Below, piece after piece: positions 1 to 10,164 of a DNA stretch of 64,000 nucleotides (position 1 is its first letter; each line of letters begins with the position of its first letter). The stretch is from NCBI GenBank assembly GCA_907163375.1, contig CAJQUW010014394.1, positions 186,001 to 250,000 of the forward strand. The letters are read 5' to 3'. This stretch comes from Prostheceraeus crozeri (lineage: Eukaryota > Platyhelminthes > Polycladida > Euryleptidae). The translations under genes and the position numbers were made by a program. The notes below the pieces were generated by a model. The model had not been told where the DNA came from. It saw only the letters and a program-made list of their open reading frames with translations, and searched no databases.

Positions 1-460
1 TTGGTGTTTTAGCATGTTGACAAGTTTCTTTGATTGATAGTACACTCGTAGTTTGACTTGTGACTCTTCTACTCTACCTTTGACATGCTCAGATATTATA
101 GCATTAAGACGCTTTTCTTCTGTCTTTGCTGCGGAGCTCCATTGGCTTTTGAAAAAATAATTTATGTTTCTGGTAGACTGAAATTGTAGCATAATCGGCT
201 GTTTCATCTTTCTCTTGAGATAATTCTGTATAACTGAATCAACCATTGCATTAGGGTAGTTGTTATTAATTAGAAATTGTCTAATTTCGTTGATCTCTGC
301 ATCAAATTCTTTCCACGAAGATGATAATCTGTACGCTCGATTCACGTATGACAAAATGACTGATCTTCTGTATACGTCTGGTCCGAAACTGTTGCAGTCA
401 AAAGCTTTTTTTTATTTTTTTTCTTTTATTTTTATTTCTATGCTGAAACCAACATTGAAC
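1..460 (-). pseudogene. Penelope-like element reverse transcriptase, C-terminal fragment
   Basis: The minus strand is open for about 135 codons and continues past the left edge of the window. It reads as the thumb/linker end of a Penelope-like (PLE) reverse transcriptase: a segment resembling RSVILSYVNRAYRLSSSW, then an FLINNNYP motif, then a KLRVYYQSKKL motif that in this family comes before the GIY-YIG endonuclease. The catalytic palm is absent, so this is a truncated copy. Other PLE pieces lie at 3799-3880, 7867-8236 and 21900-22925. Family assignment is from remembered motif patterns only. Confidence 0.5.
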
Positions 461-657
461 CAGACCTCAACCACCTGAACTATGACACGTCTAGCAAAAA
501 TCGCAAGGTTTATGTCATTAAGTTTTGATTTGGAAGTCTATGGTTCCAAATTTTGTATTTTGCTTTCCAATAAATTCATTCCCATGAGTAGCCTGTCCTA
601 GACCAGGCGAAGCTGGTCGGGAATAATTGCTGACTTTTCTTTCGGGTCAAAGCTGTA

Positions 658-660
<3 letters not shown>

Positions 661-697
<37 letters not shown>

Positions 698-745
698 GTA
701 TATTTGGGCAGCAGATTGTTATTGAGACAAATTTCATATATACGA

Positions 746-812
<67 letters not shown>
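661..812. repeat. (TA)n microsatellite
   Basis: Two long runs of alternating TA (about 661-693 and 741-811) flank a short unique spacer. This is a simple repeat, and open frames rich in Tyr-Ile across it are artefacts. Confidence 0.95.
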
Positions 813-814
<2 letters not shown>

Positions 815-2567
815 TAATTTGTGAATAGGAACCATGTGTGGTTTTGTACATGCATAGCTCAACAAAATAGCAAATAATTGGAATGATGACCCCTATTTCG
901 CAGCATGGAGTATATGCAAATCGGCATTGAAGTGCAAAGACTGTACGTGCTACAGTCACGCTAAAATGTCCTTCGCTCTCATCCGGATTATGATACGCAT
1001 CAATTCCACAAACGACAATGGATTATGTTTGGACGGACTCTTAGTTCAATAAGGTCATTCAACAGTTTTGGACTAATTCTCGATTTCTCGATCGGGTTGA
1101 TGTCTGGACTAAATTCAAGCAAGGATCAAGCAATTGAACAGTTCTATGATGCACCCAGGATTACACTGCTTTCGTGAGCAAACATAGTGCACCGCTATGT
1201 TGGAAATGCGTACAGCTTCAGCTTCTTCATCAGTTTCGCGGTTAGGATGTTCAAGCAAGCCTAAAAGTCAAAATGGTTCTTTCATCGTCAGTCGACCACA
1301 GTGTCTTGATGGGAAGAATGTGTTCCATGCCATAGTCTTTGTGGCGTTCCTCGCTCATATTTCCCAGTATTTCGGGTTGTTCCTGTTCAATCGCTGACCT
1401 TCTCACGAGTCGGATGAAGACAGATCATTGATCTGCAAAATGCATCAGAATATGCTGTTAGATGAATACATCAGATGAACACAAAATTCATCAGAAAACG
1501 CCGTCGGACATCAGCTACAGATTTCATAGGAAGTCTTTGAATGGGAATTCTTACTTCCGAAGTACCATCTGATGCATATATTGATGTCTGCGCGCAAAGA
1601 CACCACAGGATATTCGAAGTTAACAAAAATAGTAGCCCTTAATAACATTGTGCGAATGAAAATTGTAATGCTTGAGAGCGAAACATTACAAATCAGAACA
1701 CTGGGAAAATCGTAAACAAGGCACAAGTAGTCTTGAGAATCTGTTATTAAGAATCTACCGCATTTACTACGAACTGCTTCTCTTCGATTGTACACCTCAC
1801 TTCATATCATATCACTGAAGAAGTCTCATCGGTTTGCCTTCAATCCACCGCAACATGCTTCGACTAGCTTTTGGTCGACGCTTTTTGCCTCCTAACATCT
1901 GCATTTCCCGATTCTGATTATTTTGGTCGCTATCAACCATATTTTATCTCTGCCATCAATCTTGTGATTATGCATCAATCAAATAAACCCAAAGCTTGCA
2001 AAGTACTAGCAAATTGCAGGCTATATGGGAGTACAATTGTTGACAGGATTACGTTCATAGCGTGCATATTAAATGGAAATCAGGCATTAATTCTTATCAA
2101 TAACTGAACATGCTTTCAACGCGGAGATTCAAAATCAAGGGACCTACTTATACTTGACACTGACAGCATGCATGACCACACTAATCGTCTATAAGACGAT
2201 CATATTTAATGCTGTTGCATAGAATGATGCATTCCTGCGATGTGTGGGAATTTCCACAGGATTCCCATAGAGAACATAGAGATTTGATGTGGTGTGGGAA
2301 TGAAAATGTCGCGTCACATGGCAACTCTGTCATATCCTAGGTATGCTTGATCTCAGGTTCGGCACCTGCACATAGGTGTTGCACTAGAAATCAGAATCCC
2401 ATCCACTGCAATTATTTCAAATGTTGGACCAGAGAATAAGAAATTATCTTAATTTCTTCCTTATCAAGCAAATGTGATTGAGAAGTCACTTAGCAAAAAA
2501 AATCGATCGATTCCTGGTCATTAAAGATTCACGGGATTGATTCCGTCGCACGGTTAATCGATTCCGC
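813..2567. other. No recognisable feature
   Basis: No convincing coding pattern, RNA gene or terminal repeat was seen. Short open frames occur on both strands but show no family motif. The stretch is probably old, decayed intergenic or transposon DNA. Confidence 0.5.
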
Positions 2568-2840
2568 TCGATTAAAGTCTTGATAGGAGCAAATTATTAT
2601 TGGAATTTTGTTTCGGATGAAACCGATAGAGAAGACAGGCCTGTCACGATAAAGACACCTTTCGGTTGGATTTTGTCAGGTCGAATGAGTGAAAGTTCTG
2701 GAGATCCTGGTGATACATCAATGAATTTGTTGCAGTCTGTTCGGCAGGTTGGCGATGAGTCGTTTTCATCTTGACTTAGAATCTCTCGGATTTTTGCTTT
2801 CAGAAGCTGATTCTGATTGAAATTCAGAAGATTGATCCAG
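2568..2840 (+). pseudogene. BEL/Pao LTR-retrotransposon fossil, aspartic-protease region fragment
   Basis: The translation starts with an LIGANYYWNF-type motif and ends in PFGWILSG, the conserved stretch just after the A16-type protease core of BEL/Pao polyproteins. Only this piece is recognisable. No LTRs, reverse transcriptase or integrase are visible nearby, so it is an old, heavily broken and truncated copy. Confidence 0.65.
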
Positions 2841-3798
2841 TGTTGAGTCATCACAAAGATGTTAAACAAACAGAAACATCGTTATGAGGTAATATTACCG
2901 GTCACTCAAAGTATTGACAATCTGAAGAGCAGTCGCTATATCCGAAGAATTTAGGAAAAATTTCACAAGGGTAGTGAGTGAGCTAGCCACACCCAATCAT
3001 CATGTCAATTAAGTTTCAAGTCCTGTATATCTTTCACGACTTTTTCCAATCTTTGACCACATGTGAGGGTTAGACGATTTATGTTTCAGAAAGCTGTTTA
3101 GAATTGTTATGTGGATTCCATCTTTAGATACCCTTGTGCAAGCATGTCAAATAAAGTGGCAAGTCAGTAATTGCATGTAAAGGTTATTTTCGCTGTAAAA
3201 TAAAAATGAAATCATAAATCCGTGTTTCCGCGATGATCAAGAACTCCTGTATGTGGGCCTGCTTGCAGGCAAAGGCTGGTGTATATTAGCTGCAGTTCCC
3301 AGCTCGTTGTCCAAAGTGCATATTTCACTGCAACGACATCTCCGATGTTGGTCGTTAGCCGTTGACACGGCACATTGATTTCCTTCAAATTATGACGTCA
3401 GGTGTCGTTAAGCGCATCAATAGTGTATGGTTGGTTCCATTTGGAAAACACAAAACTGAACGATGCAGCTCGGTTCTATTCACTATCTTTGAGACAATGA
3501 TGGATATTGATCAAGCTGTAGAGTAAGTAGTTGAAGTGGAAAAGCACTCATGCTTTCAGCAACACATCATAAAAAGGCTATAACGCAGCCTGCATTTTCT
3601 TCGATTCAACGAACGATGTCATTATCAATGTGCATGCCTACATACAACTACATGAATCGGCAACAGCACGCGACAACTCTGAACTACGAACTACAACTTT
3701 GTTTTTCGAGCTGCAAAAGATTGACAGCGAACTACAAACGCGAAACTCCGAACTGCACTTAATGTACACCAAACGTTTTAGTGTATTGAACTGTTTTA
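2841..3798. other. No recognisable feature
   Basis: There is no coding pattern, repeat structure or RNA gene that can be supported here. Base composition is similar to the rest of the flanking DNA. Confidence 0.45.
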
Positions 3799-3880
3799 TA
3801 GAGACGGTTAAGGTTTCTATTGATCATTCCCGTATCATGTTGATTATAAAATATTTGCCACTGATTTGTAGGCCATCTTT
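3799..3880 (-). repeat. Dispersed Penelope-like N-terminal fragment
   Basis: This stretch (gagacggttaaggtttctat onward) is a diverged copy of 22273-22345. In the longer copy the minus strand reads as the N-terminal region of a Penelope-like element. The similarity is seen directly; the family call depends on the longer copy. Confidence 0.45.
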
Positions 3881-3918
3881 CAAATAAGTTGCATTCTTCA
3901 TATGTAAATACATGTATA

Positions 3919-5317
3919 CTCATTGACAAAATTTTTGAAACATTTACTTCTTTAACTTCTTTCATTTTTGACTGGTATATATACATGTATGCATGATACC
4001 TTGATAATTTAGTCACAATCTCCACCAAGTCACTAGCACAGAAAAACAAGGCATGTAGCAGATTCAACTTTAATAGCGCGTATGCCCCCCTCTAGCTCCA
4101 ATACATTCAGTAATCCGAGATTGCATGGATTCACAAAGTTTCTGAATGAAGGATGTTTCAAGGAAAAGCCACTGCTCTGTCAGTCTTTCAGAGAGAATCT
4201 TCAGGGACACTGGTGGAAGTGAATAGCGGTCTCCCACTCGCCGCCCAAGCTCGTCCCAGACTTGTTCAATGGGTGACAAGTCAGGTGAGCGTGCAGGCCA
4301 GTCAAGGGTTTGAATATTCAATCTCCTAACAGTGGCAATGACAGCCGAGGAGCGATGTGGTCTTGCGTTAACGTCTTGGAAGACGAGATCCTCCATCCTG
4401 ACCACTGGGGCAACAACAGGAAGCACAATTTCATTGAGATACCTCTCTCCAGTCAACGTGCCTTTGATGATGACTGCTGTCGTTCGTCCGCCATGCCAAA
4501 TGCCACCCCACAGCTTTACACTTCCACCACCATATCTGTCGTGTTCTTTAATACAGCATGGGGCAAAGCGTTCACCTGGAAGACGATGCACTCTGACACG
4601 ACCGTCATTGAAATCCAGAGTGAATCTCGATTCATCGGTCCACAAGACTTTCTGCCAGTGATGGTCATTCCATGAGCGATGGGCATCACACCAGGCAACT
4701 CGTCTTCTGCGGTGCTCAAAACTCAATGGATTTAGGAGAGCTGGTCGTCGCGATTGAATTCCAGCTTCTTGCAATCTTCAGTAAGCCGTTCGAACGCTAC
4801 AGTCTATATTTGAGGCACTCTTCCAGTGTACGACTAGCTTTGGGACTGATACAAATCTATTCCTCTTTGCAGCTAAAACTAGACGTGCGTCTGTCATTCC
4901 TGCAGACTTTCTTGGTCGACCAGATACCTTCTTCTTTCTAACATCTCCTTCTGCCTTCCATCGACACCACCACCTCCAAACAACGACTCTCGATAGTTGT
5001 AGCTCTTTGGTAACACTCGCACAACTTCTACCACAACGAATCATTCCAATAGCCATACCTCTGGTAAACTGATCGTGTGCCATTTTATTTTACAAAAGCT
5101 GGATTTCAGCTCACGTTTATGTTCAATTTGTAAAAGCAATTGTGACAGTTGTATCGATATCAAAATTTGAAATTTGACCACCACAGATCTTTCTCCATTC
5201 TCCAATGTATTGAATGGTAATACATAGAAAGCGAGATATTGTATCATACCTGAGAAAAAATGAAACAAACTTCAATTCAAGCCAATGATAGTTTGTTTCA
5301 TAAAATTTTGTCAATGT
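3919..5317 (-). mobile_element. Tc1-type DNA transposon
   Basis: The ends share an inverted repeat containing CATTGACAAAATTTT, followed by tgaaaca after a 0-1 base difference (left about 3921-3942, right about 5294-5316). TA dinucleotides lie just outside both ends, as expected for Tc1/mariner. The 1.4-kb unit contains one transposase gene on the minus strand. Its right end lies only about 10 bp from the left end of Polinton 1. The exact terminal bases are uncertain by 1-3 nt. Confidence 0.7.
4070..5083 (-). pseudogene. Tc1-family transposase, interrupted by one in-frame stop
   Basis: The start Met at 5083 opens an N-terminal paired-like helix-turn-helix DNA-binding region with a GRPRKS linker motif. 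A DDE catalytic core follows: D in LWTDESRF, D in FQDVNARPH, then SPDLSPIEQVWDEL with the final Glu of a DD34E arrangement. The two halves share a frame and are separated by TGA at 4778-4780. Relatives usually have Arg there, so a CGA-to-TGA CpG transition is the likely cause. An extra residue sits in QDVNARPH compared with the usual QDNARPH. It is probably inactive. Confidence 0.85.
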
Positions 5318-5326
5318 TATATTTGT

Positions 5327-5966
5327 AGTAGTATACTGTAGGTTATGACATCCGGCGCATCGCTTCGCTCGCACCGGATGTCACACCTTGCGAGATTTCA
5401 AAAATTTACGTAGTCTATAAATTTCAAAAAATTAGGTAGTCTCCAAGTTTCAAAAATTTAGGTAGTGACAAATGTTCAAAAATTTACGTATTCTATAAAT
5501 TTCAAAAATTTAGGTAGTCTCCAAATTTCAAAAATTTAGGTAGTGCAAAATTTTCGGAAAAATCAAAATTTCAAAAATTTAGGTAGTCGAAAAAATATCA
5601 CGTAGTCGAAAATTTCACGTAGTCGAAAAATATCACGTGGTCTAAGAATTTCACGTAGACGAAAATTTAGGTAGTCTGAAAATATCACGTAGTCTAATAA
5701 TTTCACGTAATCTCAATATACCAGAAGATTGTATTCAAAATATTTATTAAAAAAATGGATGAAACAAAAGTGGAAGGAACTTCGAAAATATATCCTTCGT
5801 TATCTCAATTAAAAACAAGTGAAATGGACATTGAAAAAATGAATAAAGAAAAACACAAAGATAGAGTACGTTATATGAAAGATAAGGAATCTCAATTATT
5901 ATTAAGATTAGAGCATTATAAAAAATTAAGAAAGAGATGGTCTAAAGTTAAGAATGTAACACAAGG
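5327..5966 (+). repeat. Left terminal inverted repeat of Polinton 1
   Basis: This matches the reverse complement of 20999-21554. The shared block starts near the tip, includes tatgacatccggcgcatcgc at 5344, runs through an array of degenerate aaaatttaggtagtc / tttcacgtagtc subrepeats, and extends into the first 60 or so codons of the gene starting at 5755. The left copy is longer because it has more subrepeat units. The inner edge is at gtaacacaag. Confidence 0.9.
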
Positions 5967-6384
5967 TATTGACATGTTCTTAACAATAAGTTTAGGTGCT
6001 TTAACAATTGTTATATCTTCAGGTGTTTTAGTAATTCCAGTAGTTGCTACTGCTTTAACAGGTACGCGTGTTTCTACAACTTCACTTGTTACAATGTTAG
6101 ATAAATCTTTAATAACTAAGAAACGAAAATCATTAAAAAATAAACATTCTCACGTTAAAGAAGTTTATGATGAACTGCATCATTACTTTCAAAGAGTATG
6201 TGATGATAATGTTATTACGTTAGATGAAATTGAAAAATTTGATCAAATAGCTAATGAAGTAAATCAAATATCATTTCAATTACAGTCAGAAAAAGTTGAT
6301 GACAAGAATCAACAGGATGGCAAAATTTCTAGTGATGGTAAAACTTCTAATGAAGAAAATGATAAAGTTTTTTGGAAGAACTAA
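5755..6384 (+). CDS. Polinton 1 coiled-coil/membrane-segment protein
   Basis: This is a 209-residue open frame starting with MDETKVEGTS right after a TTTATTAAAAAA leader. Residues 1-70 are charged and helical, about 75-115 hydrophobic (one or two possible membrane or membrane-lytic helices), and the rest charged with a coiled-coil feel. The first 60 codons lie inside the terminal inverted repeat, so a partial copy of this gene also sits at 21024-21209 on the minus strand. No family is recognised; its position and the hydrophobic centre would suit a minor virion or membrane-acting protein. Confidence 0.6.
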   Translation: MDETKVEGTSKIYPSLSQLKTSEMDIEKMNKEKHKDRVRYMKDKESQLLLRLEHYKKLRKRWSKVKNVTQGIDMFLTISLGALTIVISSGVLVIPVVATALTGTRVSTTSLVTMLDKSLITKKRKSLKNKHSHVKEVYDELHHYFQRVCDDNVITLDEIEKFDQIANEVNQISFQLQSEKVDDKNQQDGKISSDGKTSNEENDKVFWKN

Positions 6385-6519
6385 AGACTTTAAGTGAAAC
6401 TTTCAGCAAAACTTTATTAAACAAAACTTTAGACGCCAAAGCAACAAAAAAATTTGTTCAGTAAAATGTTTTTGTTGTATTCCAATGTCACCACAAAATT
6501 CAAATATTATATTTTAAAA

Positions 6520-7337
6520 ATGGATAAAATTAAAGCTGATAATCAAGAAAGAATCCAACAATTAGATGAGTTAATAAAACAGAAAAATATTATGAAAGAA
6601 AATCATACTCAGCATAGAATGATAAAAGCTGGTATTCAATCTGATATGTTTGAAAAAATGCAGCAAACCGAGCAAGTAAAAACTGATTTTGAAAAAATAT
6701 TGAACCATTTAAAAAGCTTGAAAAAGAACTTACAAATAATGATAAACAAATTAATATAACAGATCCAGCTCACAAAACTATATTAGATGACTATGGATTA
6801 CTAGAATCAAACATTAATAAGAAATTACCAAAATCTATGCAATTTGAACATTCTATTTCATTTATAGATGGCAAAACAGTACATAAATTTTATCTCGGAC
6901 AAACAGAAATATTTCCACAACCTTTTCGAGGTTTAATTTTTTCACCAGATAAATATCCTTTCAATTTAGATAGAAATTTTGTTGATCTTTTAAGAGGAGC
7001 AGATTTAAAAAATTATGCTGTAGAAGATCTCATAAAATATAAAGCTATGTTAGATAGAGTTGGTGCAGTAAAATCTCTTAGACGTTATAAACAATTAGAA
7101 AATTTATTATCAACGGGGACTAAAGTAGGAAAAGGTTTTGAAACAGAAACAACCGTATTCTTACCAGATGATCCACAAGAATTACTAAATAGATTAAATA
7201 TTTTGATGTCTGCAATAAAAGAAGGATATAATTCTAGTTTCAATGAAACTCATGCTATATTGAAAAGACTGTTAGAAAAGAAGATTCTAAATGAAGAGGA
7301 TTATAAAAGAATAGCTGAAATATGTTGTTGTTTTTAA
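6520..7337 (+). pseudogene. Polinton 1 protein of unknown function, broken
   Basis: The region begins at an ATG preceded by attttaaaa, the start signature shared by its neighbours. The first part is a Lys/Gln/Glu-rich coiled coil; the later part is a compact mixed domain of about 165 residues with motifs such as FSPDKYPFNLD and a Cys-rich end. It lies directly upstream of the minor capsid gene, so a structural or packaging role is possible. No family is recognised. It is open over most of its length but appears broken. Confidence 0.5.
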
Positions 7338-7812
7338 TTTTTTTATAAAAAATATTTCATGAAAAAAAATTTATTCAAAATTTTAACTAAAAAATGTCTT
7401 CGAGAGAATTATCATCAGCAGAACTAGAAAAAAATAATAATCATTTAGAAAATCAAACAGCGATTTTGGGTTAATCAAAATTTAGTACGACGTTAAAAAT
7501 TGTAACAACTACTTCATCACACACTTGTAATTTAGAACCCATTCTACATTTGGAACAAAATAAAAATTATCAAATTGCATTTACTAGTTTCTCCACATTT
7601 AACACTATTCAAAACGTTATCAAATATGTGAATGACCAATTTAGATATTCAACTGATAAAGGCAAAACGTGGAAAGTACTAATTTTTCTTCCTGGTTCTT
7701 GCTAAGTTGAATCAATATCAAATGAAATTAAGAGACATTTAGGTATATCATTTAAAGATAAGAAACAATTAAAGTACGGAGAAGTGACTTCACGTATCCG
7801 GTATTATATCGA

Positions 7813-8291
7813 TAGAGAGAAAAAAACAAGTTTCAACGGATACAAAAAGAAGAGATATTATTATTAACCGGCATTTAACATTAATTGGGAGATTGTACAT
7901 ACTGGCCTAAGCCATTTCAATAGAAGAAAGACACTTGAAGGTATGTACATCTCCAAAGAAGAACCTTATACTTTGATGAATGGTTGTACTGGTCGCAGTA
8001 TTGTTTATGAAAGTTAAGGTCTATGTGTATGTAATTTCTTCTTTAGGTCCTATTTTCGGTTTTCGCATGCTGTTTTTATTTTAGGTAGTAGTATTTTAAT
8101 TATTCCATATCTTACTGAGGTATGGAACACTTGTTTTTACTGTAAATATGTGTGAACTTATATCATTGTGTATTACTTCATCTCTCATGTGTCTTTCCGT
8201 ACATTCATACGTGACCAAGCCTGCAAGGCGAAACGTCGTATAATAATAATATCGCTTCTTTTTTGTATCCGTTGAAACTTGGTTTTTTCTC
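7813..8291. repeat. Inverted repeat flanking the insertion in the minor capsid gene
   Basis: The sequence at 7813-7866 (agagagaaaaaaacaagttt...) is repeated in inverted orientation at about 8237-8291 with only a few mismatches, over about 54 bp. The two arms enclose the Penelope-like fragment. Each arm looks like part of the target gene, so this is an inverted target duplication or rearrangement made at insertion. Confidence 0.75.
7867..8236 (+). mobile_element. 5'-truncated Penelope-like element fragment
   Basis: The translation of 7875-8015 (INWEIVHTGLSHFNRRKTLE, then a YISKEEPYTLMN segment) resembles the stretch that follows the GIY-YIG endonuclease at the C-terminus of Penelope-like proteins. 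The 3' part, ending aagcctgcaaggcgaaacgt, contains a small GCCT-GCA-AGGC stem next to GAAAC. It is inserted in the Polinton 1 minor capsid gene. Confidence 0.45.
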
Positions 8292-8769
8292 TCTAAAGAA
8301 ACAATTACATTTCGCAATTGAACCGGAAGTAAATAGATTTTCTCTTACTTTAGACGAAAATCATCAAGTTGATTTTAATCATGATAGATCATTGTCAAAA
8401 CTATTGGGATTTAATAAACAAACCTATAGTCAAGGTTATCATTTAGGTGAGAAGATTCCTAAAATAACTGAAATAAATTCAATAGTTGCACATTGTGACA
8501 TTATTGAAGGAGTATATATAAATGGTAAATTGTCAAATTTGATATTCAGTTTTCCAGCTTTTACTGTACCCATTGGTTATAGATTAAATGTAATTCCACA
8601 AATATTAATATACTTCCCTATTACAAGAAAAACTGTTAACAGTATTAGCATTAGAATAACAGATGAGAAAGGAAAGGAAATAAATTTTGGAGGCGAAGAG
8701 ATTATGATAGATCTTTTGGTTAGAGAAGTTTAATTTTCTTCTTCTTAAAAATAAAAAAAATTATTAAAA

Positions 8770-9535
8770 ATGAGTGAAGTGCTTCCATTAAATAAAAAAA
8801 ACTTAAATTTAATCATCATCCAAATTTATCTAATGAAGTTTTGTCAGTTATTTGTGGAAGATCAGGATACGAAAAAACATATTTATTATTTAAAATCTTA
8901 GCGACTCCAGATTTTTTAGATTATAACAATCTTATAATTTATACACCAACAGCAGAACAACCTGTTTATCAATTTTTAAAATATGGATTTGAAAATATTC
9001 TTAATAAAACAGCAATTGCTTCATTATTCAAAGAATATGAAAAATCTGAATATGAAGAGGAAATAAGTTCGTGGTGTGAAGAAGCAGCAAAAAATAATCA
9101 GTTAGTAGAAACCAATAAAAATAAGCATATAAAAATACAATTAATAGATGATAGTGGTATTATGCAAGATCCTAGTAAACTAGATAAAACAATGAAACAT
9201 TGTGTAATTTTTATGATTGTGTTAATGATAGAAATCAGTCAGTTTGGAGAAATTATTTTACAAGAGGAAGAAACAACAACTGTAGTGTTTTTTATTTAAC
9301 ACAAAGTATGTATTCATTAGATGGAAGTGTTATTAGAAAGAATGCAAATATATTTATACTGTTTGAAATAAATGCAAGAAACTTAAGTGATTTGTTAAGA
9401 GATTTATGTGTAAGAAATAAAGATGAATTTAAACAATCGTGTAACAATGCTTGGTCAAAAGATTATGGCTTCATTACAATTAATATTGATAAAAAAATAC
9501 ATGATAGAGTTATTGAACAATTGTTCTCTGACTAG
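8770..9535 (+). pseudogene. Polinton 1 packaging ATPase (FtsK/HerA type), broken
   Basis: The gene starts after ttattaaaa. It shows a P-loop region near ICGRSG, a Walker-B-like hydrophobic-Asp-Asp stretch (IQLIDDSG), and the C-terminal pattern NCSVFYLTQSMYSLDGSVIRK...IFILFEINARN known from Polinton genome-packaging ATPases. The predicted role is pumping element DNA into a preformed capsid. It lies between the minor capsid gene and two small genes. A small number of breaks interrupt the frame. Confidence 0.75.
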
Positions 9536-9544
9536 GCTTCGCCC

Positions 9545-9557
9545 CGACTGAAAGTCG
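9545..9557 (+). terminator. Gene-end hairpin after the ATPase gene
   Basis: CGACT-GAA-AGTCG forms a perfect 5-bp stem with a 3-nt loop just after the ATPase stop codon, in otherwise AT-rich sequence. Similar 5-bp/3-nt hairpins follow other genes of this element (15989, 18030, 18650). Polyadenylation at gene-end hairpins is known in Mimivirus; its use here is inferred. Confidence 0.5.
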
Positions 9558-9630
9558 ATAGAAAATATTTTCGCGGAGTGTTCGAATAATTTTTTCTTAT
9601 AAATTTTTTATTAATAAAAATAGAAAAAAT

Positions 9631-9951
9631 ATGTTGAATGCGTACAAGATTTACCAGTACCAGTTTAAACTATGTACCAGTTTTAAAGATTATCGTCATC
9701 CTAGAAACCCTGTCAATTAGAAGAAGGAAGTTAGATTTTATTATCATCATAAACACGTAGCGTTCGTTACAGATTATAAAACAAAACATGGTATCAAACC
9801 GTATGTTAAATCAAACACCTTTCCCCTGTGTTTACGAAGTTTCAGAGTATTTTTAGCATACAATAATTTATGGTGGTTGGTTAAGAAAGAAAATTTAGCA
9901 AAGCATGAATTAGAAACATTACATCAACTAAATATTCCTGTGTATATGTAA
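9631..9951 (+). pseudogene. Small Polinton 1 gene, unknown
   Basis: This is a region of about 107 codons with a start after tagaaaaaat. It encodes a basic, aromatic-rich product (segments FYYHHKHVAFVTDYKTKHGI and FRVFLAYNNLWWLVKKE). The coding pattern is persuasive because composition and direction fit the neighbours, but no family is recognised. It appears broken. Confidence 0.45.
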
Positions 9952-9977
9952 AAACATAATTTTTTCTTTTAAAAAAT

Positions 9978-10157
9978 ATGAATGGTGAAATGTCTCTCGG
10001 ATTAACGTCTAGGATTGATGAATTAATCAAGAAACAAATTGCTGAGGTTGATGCACAAATTAGACGTAGTAAAAATAGTAAACGCATTAAAAAACAGAAA
10101 CGTAGTATCAAACGTAGTATTAAAAAACAGAAGCGTGGAACAAAAGAAATATTATAA
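9978..10157 (+). CDS. Small, strongly basic Polinton 1 protein
   Basis: This 59-residue open frame begins MNGEMSLGLTSRIDELIKK after a TTTTAAAAAAT leader. The N-terminal half is a short amphipathic helix. The C-terminal half is almost all Arg/Lys with KKQKRSIKRSIKKQKRG repeats. That composition suits a nucleic-acid condensing core protein, similar in spirit to adenovirus core peptides. It sits directly upstream of the polymerase gene. The function is inferred from composition only. Confidence 0.55.
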   Translation: MNGEMSLGLTSRIDELIKKQIAEVDAQIRRSKNSKRIKKQKRSIKRSIKKQKRGTKEIL

Positions 10158-10164
10158 ACTCCTA

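Larger units (their letters stand above)
7394..8733 (+). pseudogene. Polinton 1 minor capsid (penton-like) gene, broken and carrying an insertion
   Basis: Both ends carry the pattern known from Polinton minor capsid proteins. The early part has YQIAFTSFSTFNTIQNV and an FRYS...GKTWKV segment. The late part has SKLLGFNK, IVAHCDIIEGVYING and a closing ITDEKGKEINFGGE-type strand. This protein is predicted to form the single-jelly-roll penton at capsid vertices. A Penelope-like fragment (7867-8236) sits in the middle, and there are a few other breaks. The ATPase gene follows. Confidence 0.75.

Noticed and set aside
576-959. Open frame rich in Ile/Tyr on the minus strand
   Set aside because: It is a translation of the (TA)n microsatellite and has no coding value.
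3550-3887. Open frames around 3550-3887
   Set aside because: They are short, overlapping in two frames, and partly cover the Penelope-like repeat, with no protein-like pattern.
8195-8245. Hammerhead-ribozyme-like core (GCCT-GCA-AGGC stem followed by GAAAC) in the Penelope-like fragment
   Set aside because: Penelope-like elements can carry hammerhead ribozymes, but the CUGANGA part reads GTGACCA and a cleavage-site stem could not be drawn.
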